DNA from: Bradyrhizobium diversitatis
GTDB lineage: Bacteria > Pseudomonadota > Alphaproteobacteria > Rhizobiales > Xanthobacteraceae
Assembly: GCF_016031635.1 (NCBI RefSeq)
Contig: NZ_JACEGD010000008.1
Location: forward strand, 1 to 64,000
Direction: 5' to 3'
Length of the DNA: 64,000 bases
The notes under the pieces are model-generated. The model searched no databases. It was not told the origin of the DNA and saw only the letters and a program-made list of their open reading frames with translations. This document shows positions 1 to 8,200 of this stretch, one piece after another. A program made the translations under genes and the position numbers. Each line of letters begins with the position of its first letter. Position 1 is the first letter of the stretch.

Positions 1-186
1 GAGCGGAAGAAGATTGAGATGCGGTTTGCACACCTGAAGCGCATTCTCAGGCTCGGTCGGCTTCGACTGCGTGGACCACGAGGCGCACAGGATGAGTTTG
101 TTCTTGCTGCCATCGCGCAAAATCTGAGGCGCCTCGCGTCGCTCGTTGCACGACCTCCGCCCGCTCATGCTCTCTGCATCGCGTAG
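1..186 (+). CDS. IS1182-like transposase, C-terminal end (cut by window edge)
   Basis: Frame 1 is open from the first base to a TAG at 184-186. The peptide starts ERKKIEMRFAHLKRIL and continues with RLRLRGPRGAQDEF and AAIAQNLRRLA, which is the typical C-terminal tail of IS1182/IS5-like DDE transposases: the catalytic glutamate region, then the basic helix FAHLKRIL, then the AxQNLRxLA end. The rest of the element lies outside the window to the left, and I could not identify its right terminal inverted repeat. It marks the left flank as mobile DNA. Family assignment is from motif memory. Confidence 0.75.
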   Translation, partial: ERKKIEMRFAHLKRILRLGRLRLRGPRGAQDEFVLAAIAQNLRRLASLVARPPPAHALCIA

Positions 187-299
187 CGTAGGAGTTGCGT
201 AGAGAGCGTCAGGGTCGGCGGATCAAAGCCGGTCCACTTTGCCCAATGGCCGAAGGGGCATTCGTCGGTTACAATGACTTTTGCAACAATATCGGCCAT
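165..299 (-). CDS. possible 44-residue ORF coupled to the upstream gene, perhaps truncated by the IS
   Basis: The ATG at 299 overlaps the TAA of the 299-733 gene as TAATG, the usual layout for translational coupling. The short product (MADIVAKVIVTDECPFGHWA at its start) has no family I know. Its last codons overlap the transposase reading frame, so the natural 3' end may have been replaced by the insertion sequence. It could equally be a chance ORF. Confidence 0.3.
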   Translation of the reverse strand: MADIVAKVIVTDECPFGHWAKWTGFDPPTLTLSTQLLRYAMQRA

Positions 300-733
300 T
301 AGCGGACTAAGTGGTCCTTTGGTATCAGCACCAGACCAAGCAACGGATCGGCCTGAAGATCGCCGAGGATGATGCCATACCCCCCGTAAGCGCGGGGGCA
401 ACCTTTGTACAAAAGTATCTTCACGGCGTCTGTCTTGATCGATCCCTTGATTACGCGATCAACGCGTGCGTTCAACAGCTCCCCTTGTAGACCACGCGCG
501 TCGCTGATCTGCGTGCGATCATGTATGGTTGCTTCGATGATCTCGGATGCATCGATGTCGGCCGGGACCTGCTCGAACATGATGCTCCGTCCCACCAAGA
601 TGGAGCAGGCGGTCGCGCCGATGCATGTCACGCAATAGACCGCCAATGAGAGCGAGCATGTACGTATATGGGCAGGCAGTTCGTTGAACATCGCACGACA
701 ATGCCAACTCTCGGCGGGGTCTGCAACGGGCAT
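299..733 (-). CDS. hypothetical exported or membrane-anchored protein
   Basis: A 144-residue protein of no family I recognise. Near the N-terminus, about residues 27-48, it has a hydrophobic stretch rich in Cys and Ala (SLAVYCVTCIGATAC), which would work as a signal anchor or an imperfect lipoprotein signal. The rest is a soluble alpha/beta segment with RVIKGSIKTDAVKILLYKG, reminiscent of small periplasmic proteins. An internal ATG at 691 would start closer to the hydrophobic segment; neither start has a convincing ribosome site. It lies 23 bases downstream of the 757-1215 gene on the same strand, so the two may be co-transcribed. Confidence 0.55.
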   Translation of the reverse strand: MPVADPAESWHCRAMFNELPAHIRTCSLSLAVYCVTCIGATACSILVGRSIMFEQVPADIDASEIIEATIHDRTQISDARGLQGELLNARVDRVIKGSIKTDAVKILLYKGCPRAYGGYGIILGDLQADPLLGLVLIPKDHLVR

Positions 734-756
734 GAGCAGACGTTCGCTGAGCCTGG

Positions 757-1215
757 TCAGGAATCAGGCCGCTCGTCGCTGCTGTGGAAGAAGTAGCCCT
801 TGTACAAAAAATAGAGCACGCAGATGAAGAAGCCCTCAAAGAACAGGAGCGTGGCTATGAAGAGAGCTGGCTCTTCGGACGGAACAATCGTTCTGGTGAA
901 GCCTAGTTTCTCCCAGCCGATTGTCAGGTGTCCGAATAGATATGGATACAACGGAACAGAAATCGCGCCTGTTGCAAGTCCTGCCATCGCAATGCACTTC
1001 TCCCAGAGCGGTCGGGCAGCCAGTCGCCTGAGGTTCTCTGTTCTAATTCTCTGGCGTTCAGTGTCGCTCATGAGCAAGACGCGGCTGTCGAGAATCCCAA
1101 CGTTGGCAAGCCATCGTTTCCATCGCGACCAAGTTGCAAGCCGCTGAGCTTGGCTCTCTTCGGATCGCATTTTGCGCATAAGTGTATGTCGGTCTGCGTG
1201 ACTATAGAAAAGCAT
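757..1215 (-). CDS. hypothetical protein with two C-terminal membrane segments
   Basis: A 152-residue protein that I do not recognise. The first 90 residues are basic and helical (many Arg and Trp). Two hydrophobic segments follow, about residues 94-112 (IAMAGLATGAISVPLYPYLF) and 122-142 (LFIATLLFFEGFFICVLYFL), and then a short acidic tail. Internal ATGs at 1179 and 1170 are alternative starts; the one at 1215 has a weak AAGG just upstream. It is the first gene of a small minus-strand group with the 299-733 gene. Confidence 0.6.
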   Translation of the reverse strand: MLFYSHADRHTLMRKMRSEESQAQRLATWSRWKRWLANVGILDSRVLLMSDTERQRIRTENLRRLAARPLWEKCIAMAGLATGAISVPLYPYLFGHLTIGWEKLGFTRTIVPSEEPALFIATLLFFEGFFICVLYFLYKGYFFHSSDERPDS

Positions 1216-1516
1216 ACCTTATTGGCACGGACTTAAGAGATTGTTGTCCGAAACGATCGAACGCTAAGGTCTGCAACGGGTCATCAGCAGTAATGCTCTA
1301 ACCGATCAGAAGATTTCCGCTCGGCCCTCAAGAGCCGGCTCGCTCTTATGAGGACCGCCCTGGCCGAACTGAGAACAGCCTTTCAGGAGCACTTATCAGG
1401 CCAGACTAAAGCGCGATGAGATTTGGATGAATCGTCATCGCATGATCTTTCCGGAAAACCGCTGCGCACTTTTCCGGATCATGCTTTAGCGGCAGCCGAG
1501 GTTGGTCTAGCCGCCG
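1216..1516. other. intergenic stretch without a gene
   Basis: No convincing coding sequence. It holds the palindromic repeat at 1405-1489. Around 1269-1290 is a partial copy (GGTCTGCAACGGG followed by TCATCAGCAG) of a sequence also found at 718-738, inside the start region of the 299-733 gene. This suggests small-scale duplication in the flank of the insertion sequence. Confidence 0.5.
1405..1489. repeat. palindromic intergenic repeat
   Basis: The arms GCATGATC-TTTCCGGAAAA (from 1440) and CTTTTCCGGATCATGC (ending 1484) are nearly perfect inverse copies around a GCGC-containing loop. A second short inverted pair, GATGA and TCATC, lies just to the left (1415-1439). From memory this is a widely dispersed repeat of Bradyrhizobium and Rhodopseudomonas intergenic DNA. 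Copy number cannot be tested inside the window, where I see only this copy. Confidence 0.7.
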
Positions 1517-1726
1517 TCAGCGAACGACGCCGGCCGCGTCTTTCGTGCTTGGCATGAGCCAATCGAGTCCGAGCAGACCGGCCTCGAGGATAGCGACGGC
1601 GACAATGCCGCCGAGCCAGCCGAAAAAGATGATGGAAAAGGTGCCGAGCAGGATCGCGCAAAAGACGTCGGCGAGCACCTTGCAGATGCGGAAGTCTTGG
1701 TCTTGGCCAGAAGCGAAGTAAGGCAT
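1517..1726 (-). CDS. small hypothetical membrane protein
   Basis: A 69-residue protein with one long hydrophobic region, about residues 18-52 (CAILLGTFSIIFFGWLGGIV then AVAILEAGLLGL), enough for one or two membrane helices. The start at 1726 was chosen because GGGAGGAG sits four bases upstream; the longer readings through 1744 or 1770 ignore that site. No family is recognised. It stands alone between a palindromic repeat and a pseudogene scar. Confidence 0.5.
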   Translation of the reverse strand: MPYFASGQDQDFRICKVLADVFCAILLGTFSIIFFGWLGGIVAVAILEAGLLGLDWLMPSTKDAAGVVR

Positions 1727-1794
1727 CGGGCTCCTCCCAGGCACTGATCCTCAGTCCTGGATTCAACCACGTGTAAAAGCGTATGTTCCGCGGG

Positions 1795-1932
1795 TCAATT
1801 CTTCGGCCGGCCGAAATCGAGTGGCGGTGGCAGCTCGATGCCCGGGATCTCGATCTTGATCTTGTCCAGGTCCACTTTCGTGGGCGCGCCGAGCAGCCCA
1901 GTCACCGCTATCGGGAATGCAATGACAACTGC
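1795..1932 (-). pseudogene. remnant of a TRAP transporter large permease (DctM), C-terminal end
   Basis: Read on the minus strand to a TGA at 1795-1797, the last codons give VVIAFPIAVTGLLGAP, then KIKIEIPGIELPPPLDFG. The C-terminus of the intact DctM at 10898-12553 reads GLVIAFPAMVMHY and then IKIEVPQIELPPLDLG, so this is the tail of a diverged paralogue. Upstream of the alanine/valine segment the homology stops and response-regulator sequence begins. There is no start and no body to the gene: it is a scar of a deleted or recombined transporter gene. Confidence 0.7.
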
Positions 1933-1973
1933 CCTGTCGGTGCTGCGCCGGCAGATGGAGCCGCTGCCAGTCG
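1933..1973 (+). pseudogene. 41-bp fragment of a response-regulator gene
   Basis: CCTGTCGGTGCTGCGC followed by CGGCAGATGGAGCCGCTGCC matches 9006-9054 of the intact response regulator almost base for base. The intact copy has nine additional bases (GAGTTGCGC) between the two blocks, flanked by the repeat CTGCGC/TTGCGC. Both copies lie on the plus strand. No further homology is visible to the right. The near identity suggests a much younger event than the diverged DctM tail next to it. Confidence 0.65.
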
Positions 1974-2339
1974 TTCACAGTGATCACCAAAGCGAGAGGT
2001 GTGAAGCGGTTCACAGTCAGGTCGAGAGAAATTCGCTAGAAATGCCAGGAAGCTAGCGAGCTTTCCTTGATTGCGCCGACCGATGCCGTGCGGTGCGCCG
2101 CTGCGAGCAGGCCGCGCAGGCCAAGACGAAAGCCCGCCCGAACTCGGCGTGTGCGTCCTTGCCGGCAGAAAGCCGGCTGCCAAAATTTCGGGTTGCGGCC
2201 TCCATCGCTTCTCAGGTGCGGAGCGCGGGAATGCCGCGGTACGACGCCCGCCACATGCCGTGTGGGGCCTTGCTGGCCGCCAGGGACTTTCTTGCAAGGC
2301 GCCTTTTTGCGCTGACGGTGCGCGGCTGAGGATTGCGTC
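1974..2339. other. upstream region of the CHAT operon, no gene seen
   Basis: All three plus frames carry short overlapping ORFs with no protein-like pattern, typical of GC-rich noncoding DNA. A near-perfect stem (AGGAAGCT, loop AGCG, AGCTTTCCT) lies at about 2047-2067. The promoter of the CHAT operon is expected here, but I could not pick a convincing -35/-10 pair. Confidence 0.4.
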
Positions 2340-3566
2340 GTGGCGAAGGTCGTTTTCAATCTGACCATTGAAGATTGTGGCGAAGACCATTGCCGCATCG
2401 TTGCGGAATACAATTCGTCGAGCCGCGAGATCGAGGTCGAGAAGCTCAAGCCGAGTTTTCGCCAGAACCTGAGACCGCTGCAGGAAGCGATTCTCCAGAG
2501 CCCTGCCGCGCGCAGCGCCGAGGCGGCGCTACGCCCGCGAAGCCCGGATGCGGCCGCGGCAAATGGCGGCAATGAAGCAAGACCCGCCATCCGTGATGCC
2601 GCCGGAACTCTGATATCGGGATCGGACGAGCGAATTGTCCAGGAAATCGGCTCGCAACTCTTCGACTTCATCTTTCAGCGAAAGATCCTCGAACTCTATC
2701 AGGAATGTTTCCAGGCGGCGCGAAGAGACGACGAGCCGTTCCTGATCCGCTTGCGAGTCAGCGATCCCGCGCTCGCCTACGTGCCCTGGGAAACGATGTA
2801 CGACAGGAAGCACCGTTTCTATGTGACGACATCCCAGAGCACACCGTTCACGCGGGCTGTCGACGACTATGGCGAAGAACGTCGGATGAGCGCGGCAAGG
2901 CCGATACGGGTGTTGGGCATGGCGGCGAGGGTCAAGGTTCTGAACGGATTCCCCCTGGATGAGATCGAGGTCGACGCCGAGCAGGTCGCGATCAAGAGGG
3001 CGCTGAACGAACTGAACGACGGCAAGAGACTGAAGCTGTCCTGGATTCCGTCGGCAAAGGCGCGCGATCTCAACCGTCGTTTCCTGAGGGGAGATGATGG
3101 CAAACGGTGGGATCTGTTTCACTTCATCGGTCACGGCGGACACGATCCGGATCGGCAGATGGGCTTCATCGTGGTGCAGGAAGAGGGCGGGTCGAGCGGG
3201 ACTCGGCTGTACGCCGATACGTTGAGAGTGTTCCTCACCCAGCCCGGCCAAACGCCGAGCCTCGTCGTGCTGAACTCCTGCAGCGGAGCGCAATCCGACG
3301 GTTCCCTGTTCTCGAGCACCGCTGCCGAGCTCATTCAGGGCGGCGTCCCTGCGGTGATCGCCATGCAGTTCGAGATCAGCGACAACATGGGGCTCGCGTT
3401 CGCCGATACGTTTTACACTTATCTCGCCGACAACGTCTCGATTCAGGCCGCCCTGGCGCATACGAGGGCCGAATTGAAGGCGCGCCACTTCGCCGAATGG
3501 ATTTCTCCGGTTCTCTACATGCGCGGCCTCGATGGTGAAATCTTCGTGGACCGGGCTGGACCCTAG
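2340..3566 (+). CDS. CHAT domain protein (caspase-like cysteine protease)
   Basis: A 408-residue protein whose C-terminal two thirds is a CHAT domain, the caspase-family fold named after caspase HetF and TPRs. An early CHAT motif, VPWETMYD, is at residues 148-155. The catalytic dyad is visible as His265 in HFIGHGGHD and Cys314 in VVLNSCSGAQ, followed by the helical end AELIQGGVPAVIAMQ that is usual in the family. Residues 1-100 form a separate small domain with no TPR repeats. The GTG start at 2340 is the only one giving the conserved N-terminus. It is the first gene of a three-gene operon with a polytopic membrane protein and a second CHAT protein. The protease fold is clear; the substrate is unknown. 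Confidence 0.85.
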   Translation: MAKVVFNLTIEDCGEDHCRIVAEYNSSSREIEVEKLKPSFRQNLRPLQEAILQSPAARSAEAALRPRSPDAAAANGGNEARPAIRDAAGTLISGSDERIVQEIGSQLFDFIFQRKILELYQECFQAARRDDEPFLIRLRVSDPALAYVPWETMYDRKHRFYVTTSQSTPFTRAVDDYGEERRMSAARPIRVLGMAARVKVLNGFPLDEIEVDAEQVAIKRALNELNDGKRLKLSWIPSAKARDLNRRFLRGDDGKRWDLFHFIGHGGHDPDRQMGFIVVQEEGGSSGTRLYADTLRVFLTQPGQTPSLVVLNSCSGAQSDGSLFSSTAAELIQGGVPAVIAMQFEISDNMGLAFADTFYTYLADNVSIQAALAHTRAELKARHFAEWISPVLYMRGLDGEIFVDRAGP

Positions 3567-3579
3567 CGGATGTTCATCA

Positions 3580-5199
3580 ATGTACGGCTTTGACCCGTCC
3601 ATCGTTGCTCTCGGCCTCGGTGCGATCGCGATCTGCATCGTCAGCGCGATCGACTTTCACGCTCCTTTCGAAACCGTGGAGATCCGCTATGCCGTGATGC
3701 GCGACCGCTACTATTTCGCGGTCCTCGCCTACGTCACGATCGCCGTGGTCTTCTATGTGTTCATGGTCATCCAAATCCGCTGGCTGACCAATCAGCTCTA
3801 TCCCGGACGGGACGCCGGCCTGCTCGTTGCCGTACCGGCGACGATCGCATTCATGGTGCTGGCGCCGCACCTGCCGGTTCTATCCCGGGTGATCGGACTG
3901 CTGAGGACCATGATGCAGACGCTGGCGCGTTACCCGCAGGCCGTGGAGACCGTTATCGTGGCCATCGCGCGTTCGCCCATCCGGGTGACGGAGCGGGCAA
4001 AGCCGGAGTTGCAGCGCGAGCTCGAAGGATATGGCGTTCCCGCGAGGCTGATCGAGAAGGCGCTCAATCAGGATGACGAAGTGCTTGCCGCCGGTGCGAC
4101 GGCCATGATCATGCAGGTTGCTTCGCTTCACACCAGTTTCGTCGATCTGCGCGGCAACCCGCGCTTCGAGAAGTTCTTCCGCGCGCGGAAAGCCGCTTTT
4201 GATGAGCTGGAGCGGCAGTATCGGCGCATGCTGCGACGGTCGGCGCGGGCCCTCCTGCTGACCGAAGACATCATGGTGTCGGATGTCGACGCGCGGGAGC
4301 TGGTGCTTGAGATCTCCGATTTCATTGCGGAAGAGTGTGAGGATTTGCGGGTCGCGTACCAGCGTCGTCTGGCCGAGGCGACCTTGTCGGTCGTCGACAG
4401 GCGCGATTCCCGGACGGAGCTGATATCCAGCTTCGGGTATCAGACCGTCCTGCCTCAGCCATTGCCGTTTGCACCCCTGGTGACGATCTTCGTCCTCGAC
4501 TTCGCGGTCTCTGTCGCGCCGCTGTTCTTCCTCGATCTGCCGAAGAAGTTTGCGGTTGGTTCGCTGGCCGGAGGCCTCTCGTCCCTTGCGCACGCGGTAG
4601 CGCTGACGATCTCGATCTTCTTTGCAATCTATCCGAAGGCCGCGACGAATTTCGCGCGCCCCTCGCTATACGCGTTGCCCTGGAGCTCCTACGTGGTCTT
4701 CGGGGCGTGCTCGTATCTGGCGGGCAACTTCATACTATGGTTGACTTACAACACGATTCCGATCGCTGAAGGCTGGTTGGCGAAGAATCATCCGTTTGCG
4801 GCGAGCTCGCTGTTCTCCCTGATCTTCCTGGTCAACACGCTGGTCCTGAGCATTCTTCTCGACGTGCGGCTGAGGGCGGATCGGCTGGATTATCACGAGG
4901 CGAGACTGAAGGACGGCGCGGCCCATGCGGTGGTCATGGCATCGCTGATGTTCAGCCTTCTCGTCAGCTTCGTATTGGTGACCAGAGCCTTTGGTCTGGA
5001 AATGCCGAGCATCCCGTTGTCGTGGTACGCCGGCATCGTCGCGTCCTTCGGAATTCTCGGCTTCGTGGTCGGATATCTCGTGCCCTCGACGGCGGAAGCC
5101 TACATCGAATCCAACAAGATGATCCGGAAGTCGTCGGCGCTCGATGGCAATCTGCTCGGTTGGGCCGCGCCTGCGTCGCAGTCGACTGTCAAGCCTTGA
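3580..5199 (+). CDS. polytopic membrane protein of unknown family in the CHAT operon
   Basis: About 539 residues from the ATG at 3580, 13 bases after the CHAT gene; an in-frame GTG at 3532 would overlap that gene by 35 bases. Three membrane helices lie within the first ~105 residues. Then comes a soluble, charged, largely helical region of ~190 residues (arginine and glutamate rich, with RRMLRRSARALLLTEDIMV), then about six more helices to residue ~520 and a short cytoplasmic tail. I know no family for it. Sandwiched between two caspase-like proteases, it could be an anchor, a sensor or a membrane-active effector; the sequence does not decide. Unlike gasdermins it is strongly polytopic. Confidence 0.75.
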   Translation: MYGFDPSIVALGLGAIAICIVSAIDFHAPFETVEIRYAVMRDRYYFAVLAYVTIAVVFYVFMVIQIRWLTNQLYPGRDAGLLVAVPATIAFMVLAPHLPVLSRVIGLLRTMMQTLARYPQAVETVIVAIARSPIRVTERAKPELQRELEGYGVPARLIEKALNQDDEVLAAGATAMIMQVASLHTSFVDLRGNPRFEKFFRARKAAFDELERQYRRMLRRSARALLLTEDIMVSDVDARELVLEISDFIAEECEDLRVAYQRRLAEATLSVVDRRDSRTELISSFGYQTVLPQPLPFAPLVTIFVLDFAVSVAPLFFLDLPKKFAVGSLAGGLSSLAHAVALTISIFFAIYPKAATNFARPSLYALPWSSYVVFGACSYLAGNFILWLTYNTIPIAEGWLAKNHPFAASSLFSLIFLVNTLVLSILLDVRLRADRLDYHEARLKDGAAHAVVMASLMFSLLVSFVLVTRAFGLEMPSIPLSWYAGIVASFGILGFVVGYLVPSTAEAYIESNKMIRKSSALDGNLLGWAAPASQSTVKP

Positions 5200-5284
5200 C
5201 CTCGCGCTGTCGGAGCGGCGCGCGACGTGCGCCCGCGGCATGTGAAGGACGTAACGAAGAACGCATCTGCACAGGGGGAAGGAC

Positions 5285-8200
5285 ATGGCTGCAATCGAGA
5301 TAGCAAACGGGATCGTGGTTCAAAGTCCCGACGATGTCGAGGTCAGGCTGGTCCAGGGCAACGCTTCCCGCCGGGGATTGCGCCGCGTCTCCGCCAGCCA
5401 GATGAGGGGCGCTGATGACCTCAAGAGGGCGCTGTCGGCGTCCGACTTCACGATCGTGGCCGAAGTTGAAATGGCGCCGACGCGCCCAGGTACGCGCGCC
5501 CTGCGACGGGACGCGCAGACGCCGACGCAGATCGAGGTCGAGGTCGGCCCGTCCGAACGGGCGATGGTGCTGATCGAAGGGGCAGGCGGCGTTTATGCCT
5601 GGAGCTACCCGCAGCAGGTTGCCCGTCCATCGCGGCAACGCGGCGGTAGACAGGTTCTGGTGTTCCCGCTGACGGCCGAGACGAGCGGCACGCGTGGAAT
5701 CTCCACGGCACGCGGCAAGCGTGGCCCGGTTCTCGATTGGGTCTCCGACAAGCTGATCGATCCGGTCCGCGCCTATGTGCTGAAGTTCGTCGCCAGAACG
5801 GCCGTTGATGCGGCGACCGACTATATCGAGGGAGACCGGGAGGAGGGGATCGTGATGATGACCGGGCTCGATCCGGCGGCATGGACCCCGTCCCGATCCG
5901 TGCGGCCGCGCTTGCCGCAAGGTCGCCCGCTCAAGATCCTGCTCATGGTGCACGGCACGTTCTCATCGACCGCGGGTGGCTTCGCGCAGCTTGCCGGTTC
6001 CGCGAGCGGAAAGGCATTTCTTTCGAGAGCCAACCAGCACTACGACGCCGTGCTCGGCTTCGACCACAAGACCCTGACCGCAACGCCCGGCCAGAATGCT
6101 GCCGCTCTTATTGCGGCGTTGCAGGAACTGGGAATTCCGGAAAGGTCGTCGATCGACGCGGTCGTCCACAGCCGCGGCGGACTTGTCTATCGCGTGGTGG
6201 AAAACCGGCTTGCGGAGCAACGACCGGACATCCGGCTCGGCAAGGCCATCTTTGTCGGCTGCACGAACGCCGGAACGCATCTTGCCGAGCCCGAGAACTG
6301 GGCGGCGATGATCGATCTCTACACCAACGGGATCATGGCCGGCGTCCGTGCGGTTTCGTACCTGGCGGGCGGGGCTGTGTTGAGTCCCATCGTGGCGCAG
6401 GGGATCAAGACTGTCGGTCGCTTCGTCCAGGCGTTTTCGGAAGTCGCCATCGACGAGCAAAGAGTGCCCGGACTTGCCGCGATGCGGCCCACGAGCGATC
6501 TCGTCAGGGAGTTGAACGGGGCGGCCGGTCCTCTCGACAGGCTCGCGACCTATTATGCGATCACTTCGAATTTCGTCGCGCAGGTCGAACCCAGCAAGGG
6601 GGTGACGAGGGAATTCGCCGAGTTCATTGCCGATCGCGTAACAAATCGTCTGTTCCAGCTCGACAACGATCTGGTGGTGGATACCTCGTCGATGACCTCG
6701 TTCGGGACCCGCGGCTCGCGCCTCGCCAGCGACGCGACCTTCGCCTTCGGCAATACGGACGACGTCTTTCACACCACTTACTTTGCGACGGATGTCGTTC
6801 CGTTGAAATTGAGTGAATGGCTGGGGGTTGGCGCAGCCCGCCTCGGCGAGCAATTTGACCTGCAGCGGACAGGATCGCGCCGGGCGACGCGGAGAGCGGC
6901 GTCCCCCTCCGAACACTCGCTGGGAGCTGTTTTGCCCTCGCCCCATCTGGAGAGCCTCGAAGCCGACTCGATGTCGGACACAACGACGCTGCGACGAGTG
7001 CCAACACGTGCGGCTCCTGCGGCTGCATCGCCCGTGCCGAGCCAGGCGTCCGTCGCAGCCGAGATGGTGCCCTTGGCACCTTCTCCTGATCCAAGAACCG
7101 CCGTCTGCTATTTTGCGGCAGAGATCGAGTCTCATCCGCCGCCCAGGAAGCCGGTCCCGCTGTTTGTCACGGTTTCGCGCGAGAGGATCCAGGCTGCGGA
7201 AACACAAACGTCCAACGCCTCGGATACCCCGGTCAACATCGATGCGTCCCGCGCCATCGTTGTCGAAGTCATCGCGCGCAGGAACTGCCGGGTCCTCGGC
7301 GAATCCAGCGCAGAGATCGACACGCCGCGGGAACGACGGGCGGAGGCGCTGCGGTTCGTCGTGGAAGGTACCGCAGAGGGCGCAGCGGACATCCTCGTCG
7401 AAGCGCGGCAGGGCCCGCGCATTCTGGCGTCCTTCACCTTGGCTCCCGTATTCGTCGATGCAGACAGCAAGACCTTGCGCCGGAGCCAGGTCGGATTGGC
7501 CATGGCGGCGCGCCCGAACGAGCCGGCGGTGCTGAGGATCTACGAGATCGTGGAGAGCGGCAAGGTGACGCTGCGCTTCGACCTTGCCTGCGTCGATCCC
7601 AATATCGCAGTTTCGGAATCGCGCACCCTTCCCGGCGGTTTCTCCCGCGACGTCTACGTTGCGGAGATCTTCAAGGGCATCGAGACGTCCTGGCTCGCGA
7701 CCAACCGGTTGTATGACCAGTTCCTGTTGCGCCTGCAGGCAAACGGAATTGTCATGGCGAACGAGTTGTTGCCGGACAAGGTCCGCGAGGCGTTGTGGAC
7801 CCATCGCGAGGCGATCCGCGCGATCCAGGTCATTTCGGAGGAGCCGTTCATTCCCTGGGAGCTGCTTTACATCAATGATCGGAAGTCCGGGCAGGCCGGC
7901 AAGGGCTTCCTCGCCGAATGGGGGCTGGTCCGCTGGCTGCACAGCACGCCATGGCCCGGTCCCAAACTTGCGATGCGCAGCGATCGCGTCAACTACGTGA
8001 TCCCGGCCTATCTCGATCCCGCCCTGCGGCTCGAAGGCGCCGGTGCCGAACGCGAGATGCTGGCCAAGCTGTTCGGCAAACCCCGCGAGGTCCCGGCCGA
8101 CAGCATCTCGGTGACGGGCTTCCTCCAGCACAATGCAAGGGAGTGCGACGTTCTGCACTTTGCCTGCCACGGCGAAGTGGCGCAGCGGGCGGTCATGACG

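Noticed and set aside
1908..2671. Minus-strand ORFs of 160 and 211 codons across the CHAT operon leader
   Set aside because: They run antisense to the start of the CHAT gene and through the scar, with no family pattern or ribosome site.
5963..8170. 735-codon minus-strand ORF inside the hydrolase-CHAT gene
   Set aside because: The plus-strand frame has catalytic motifs of two enzymes; the reverse frame has none.
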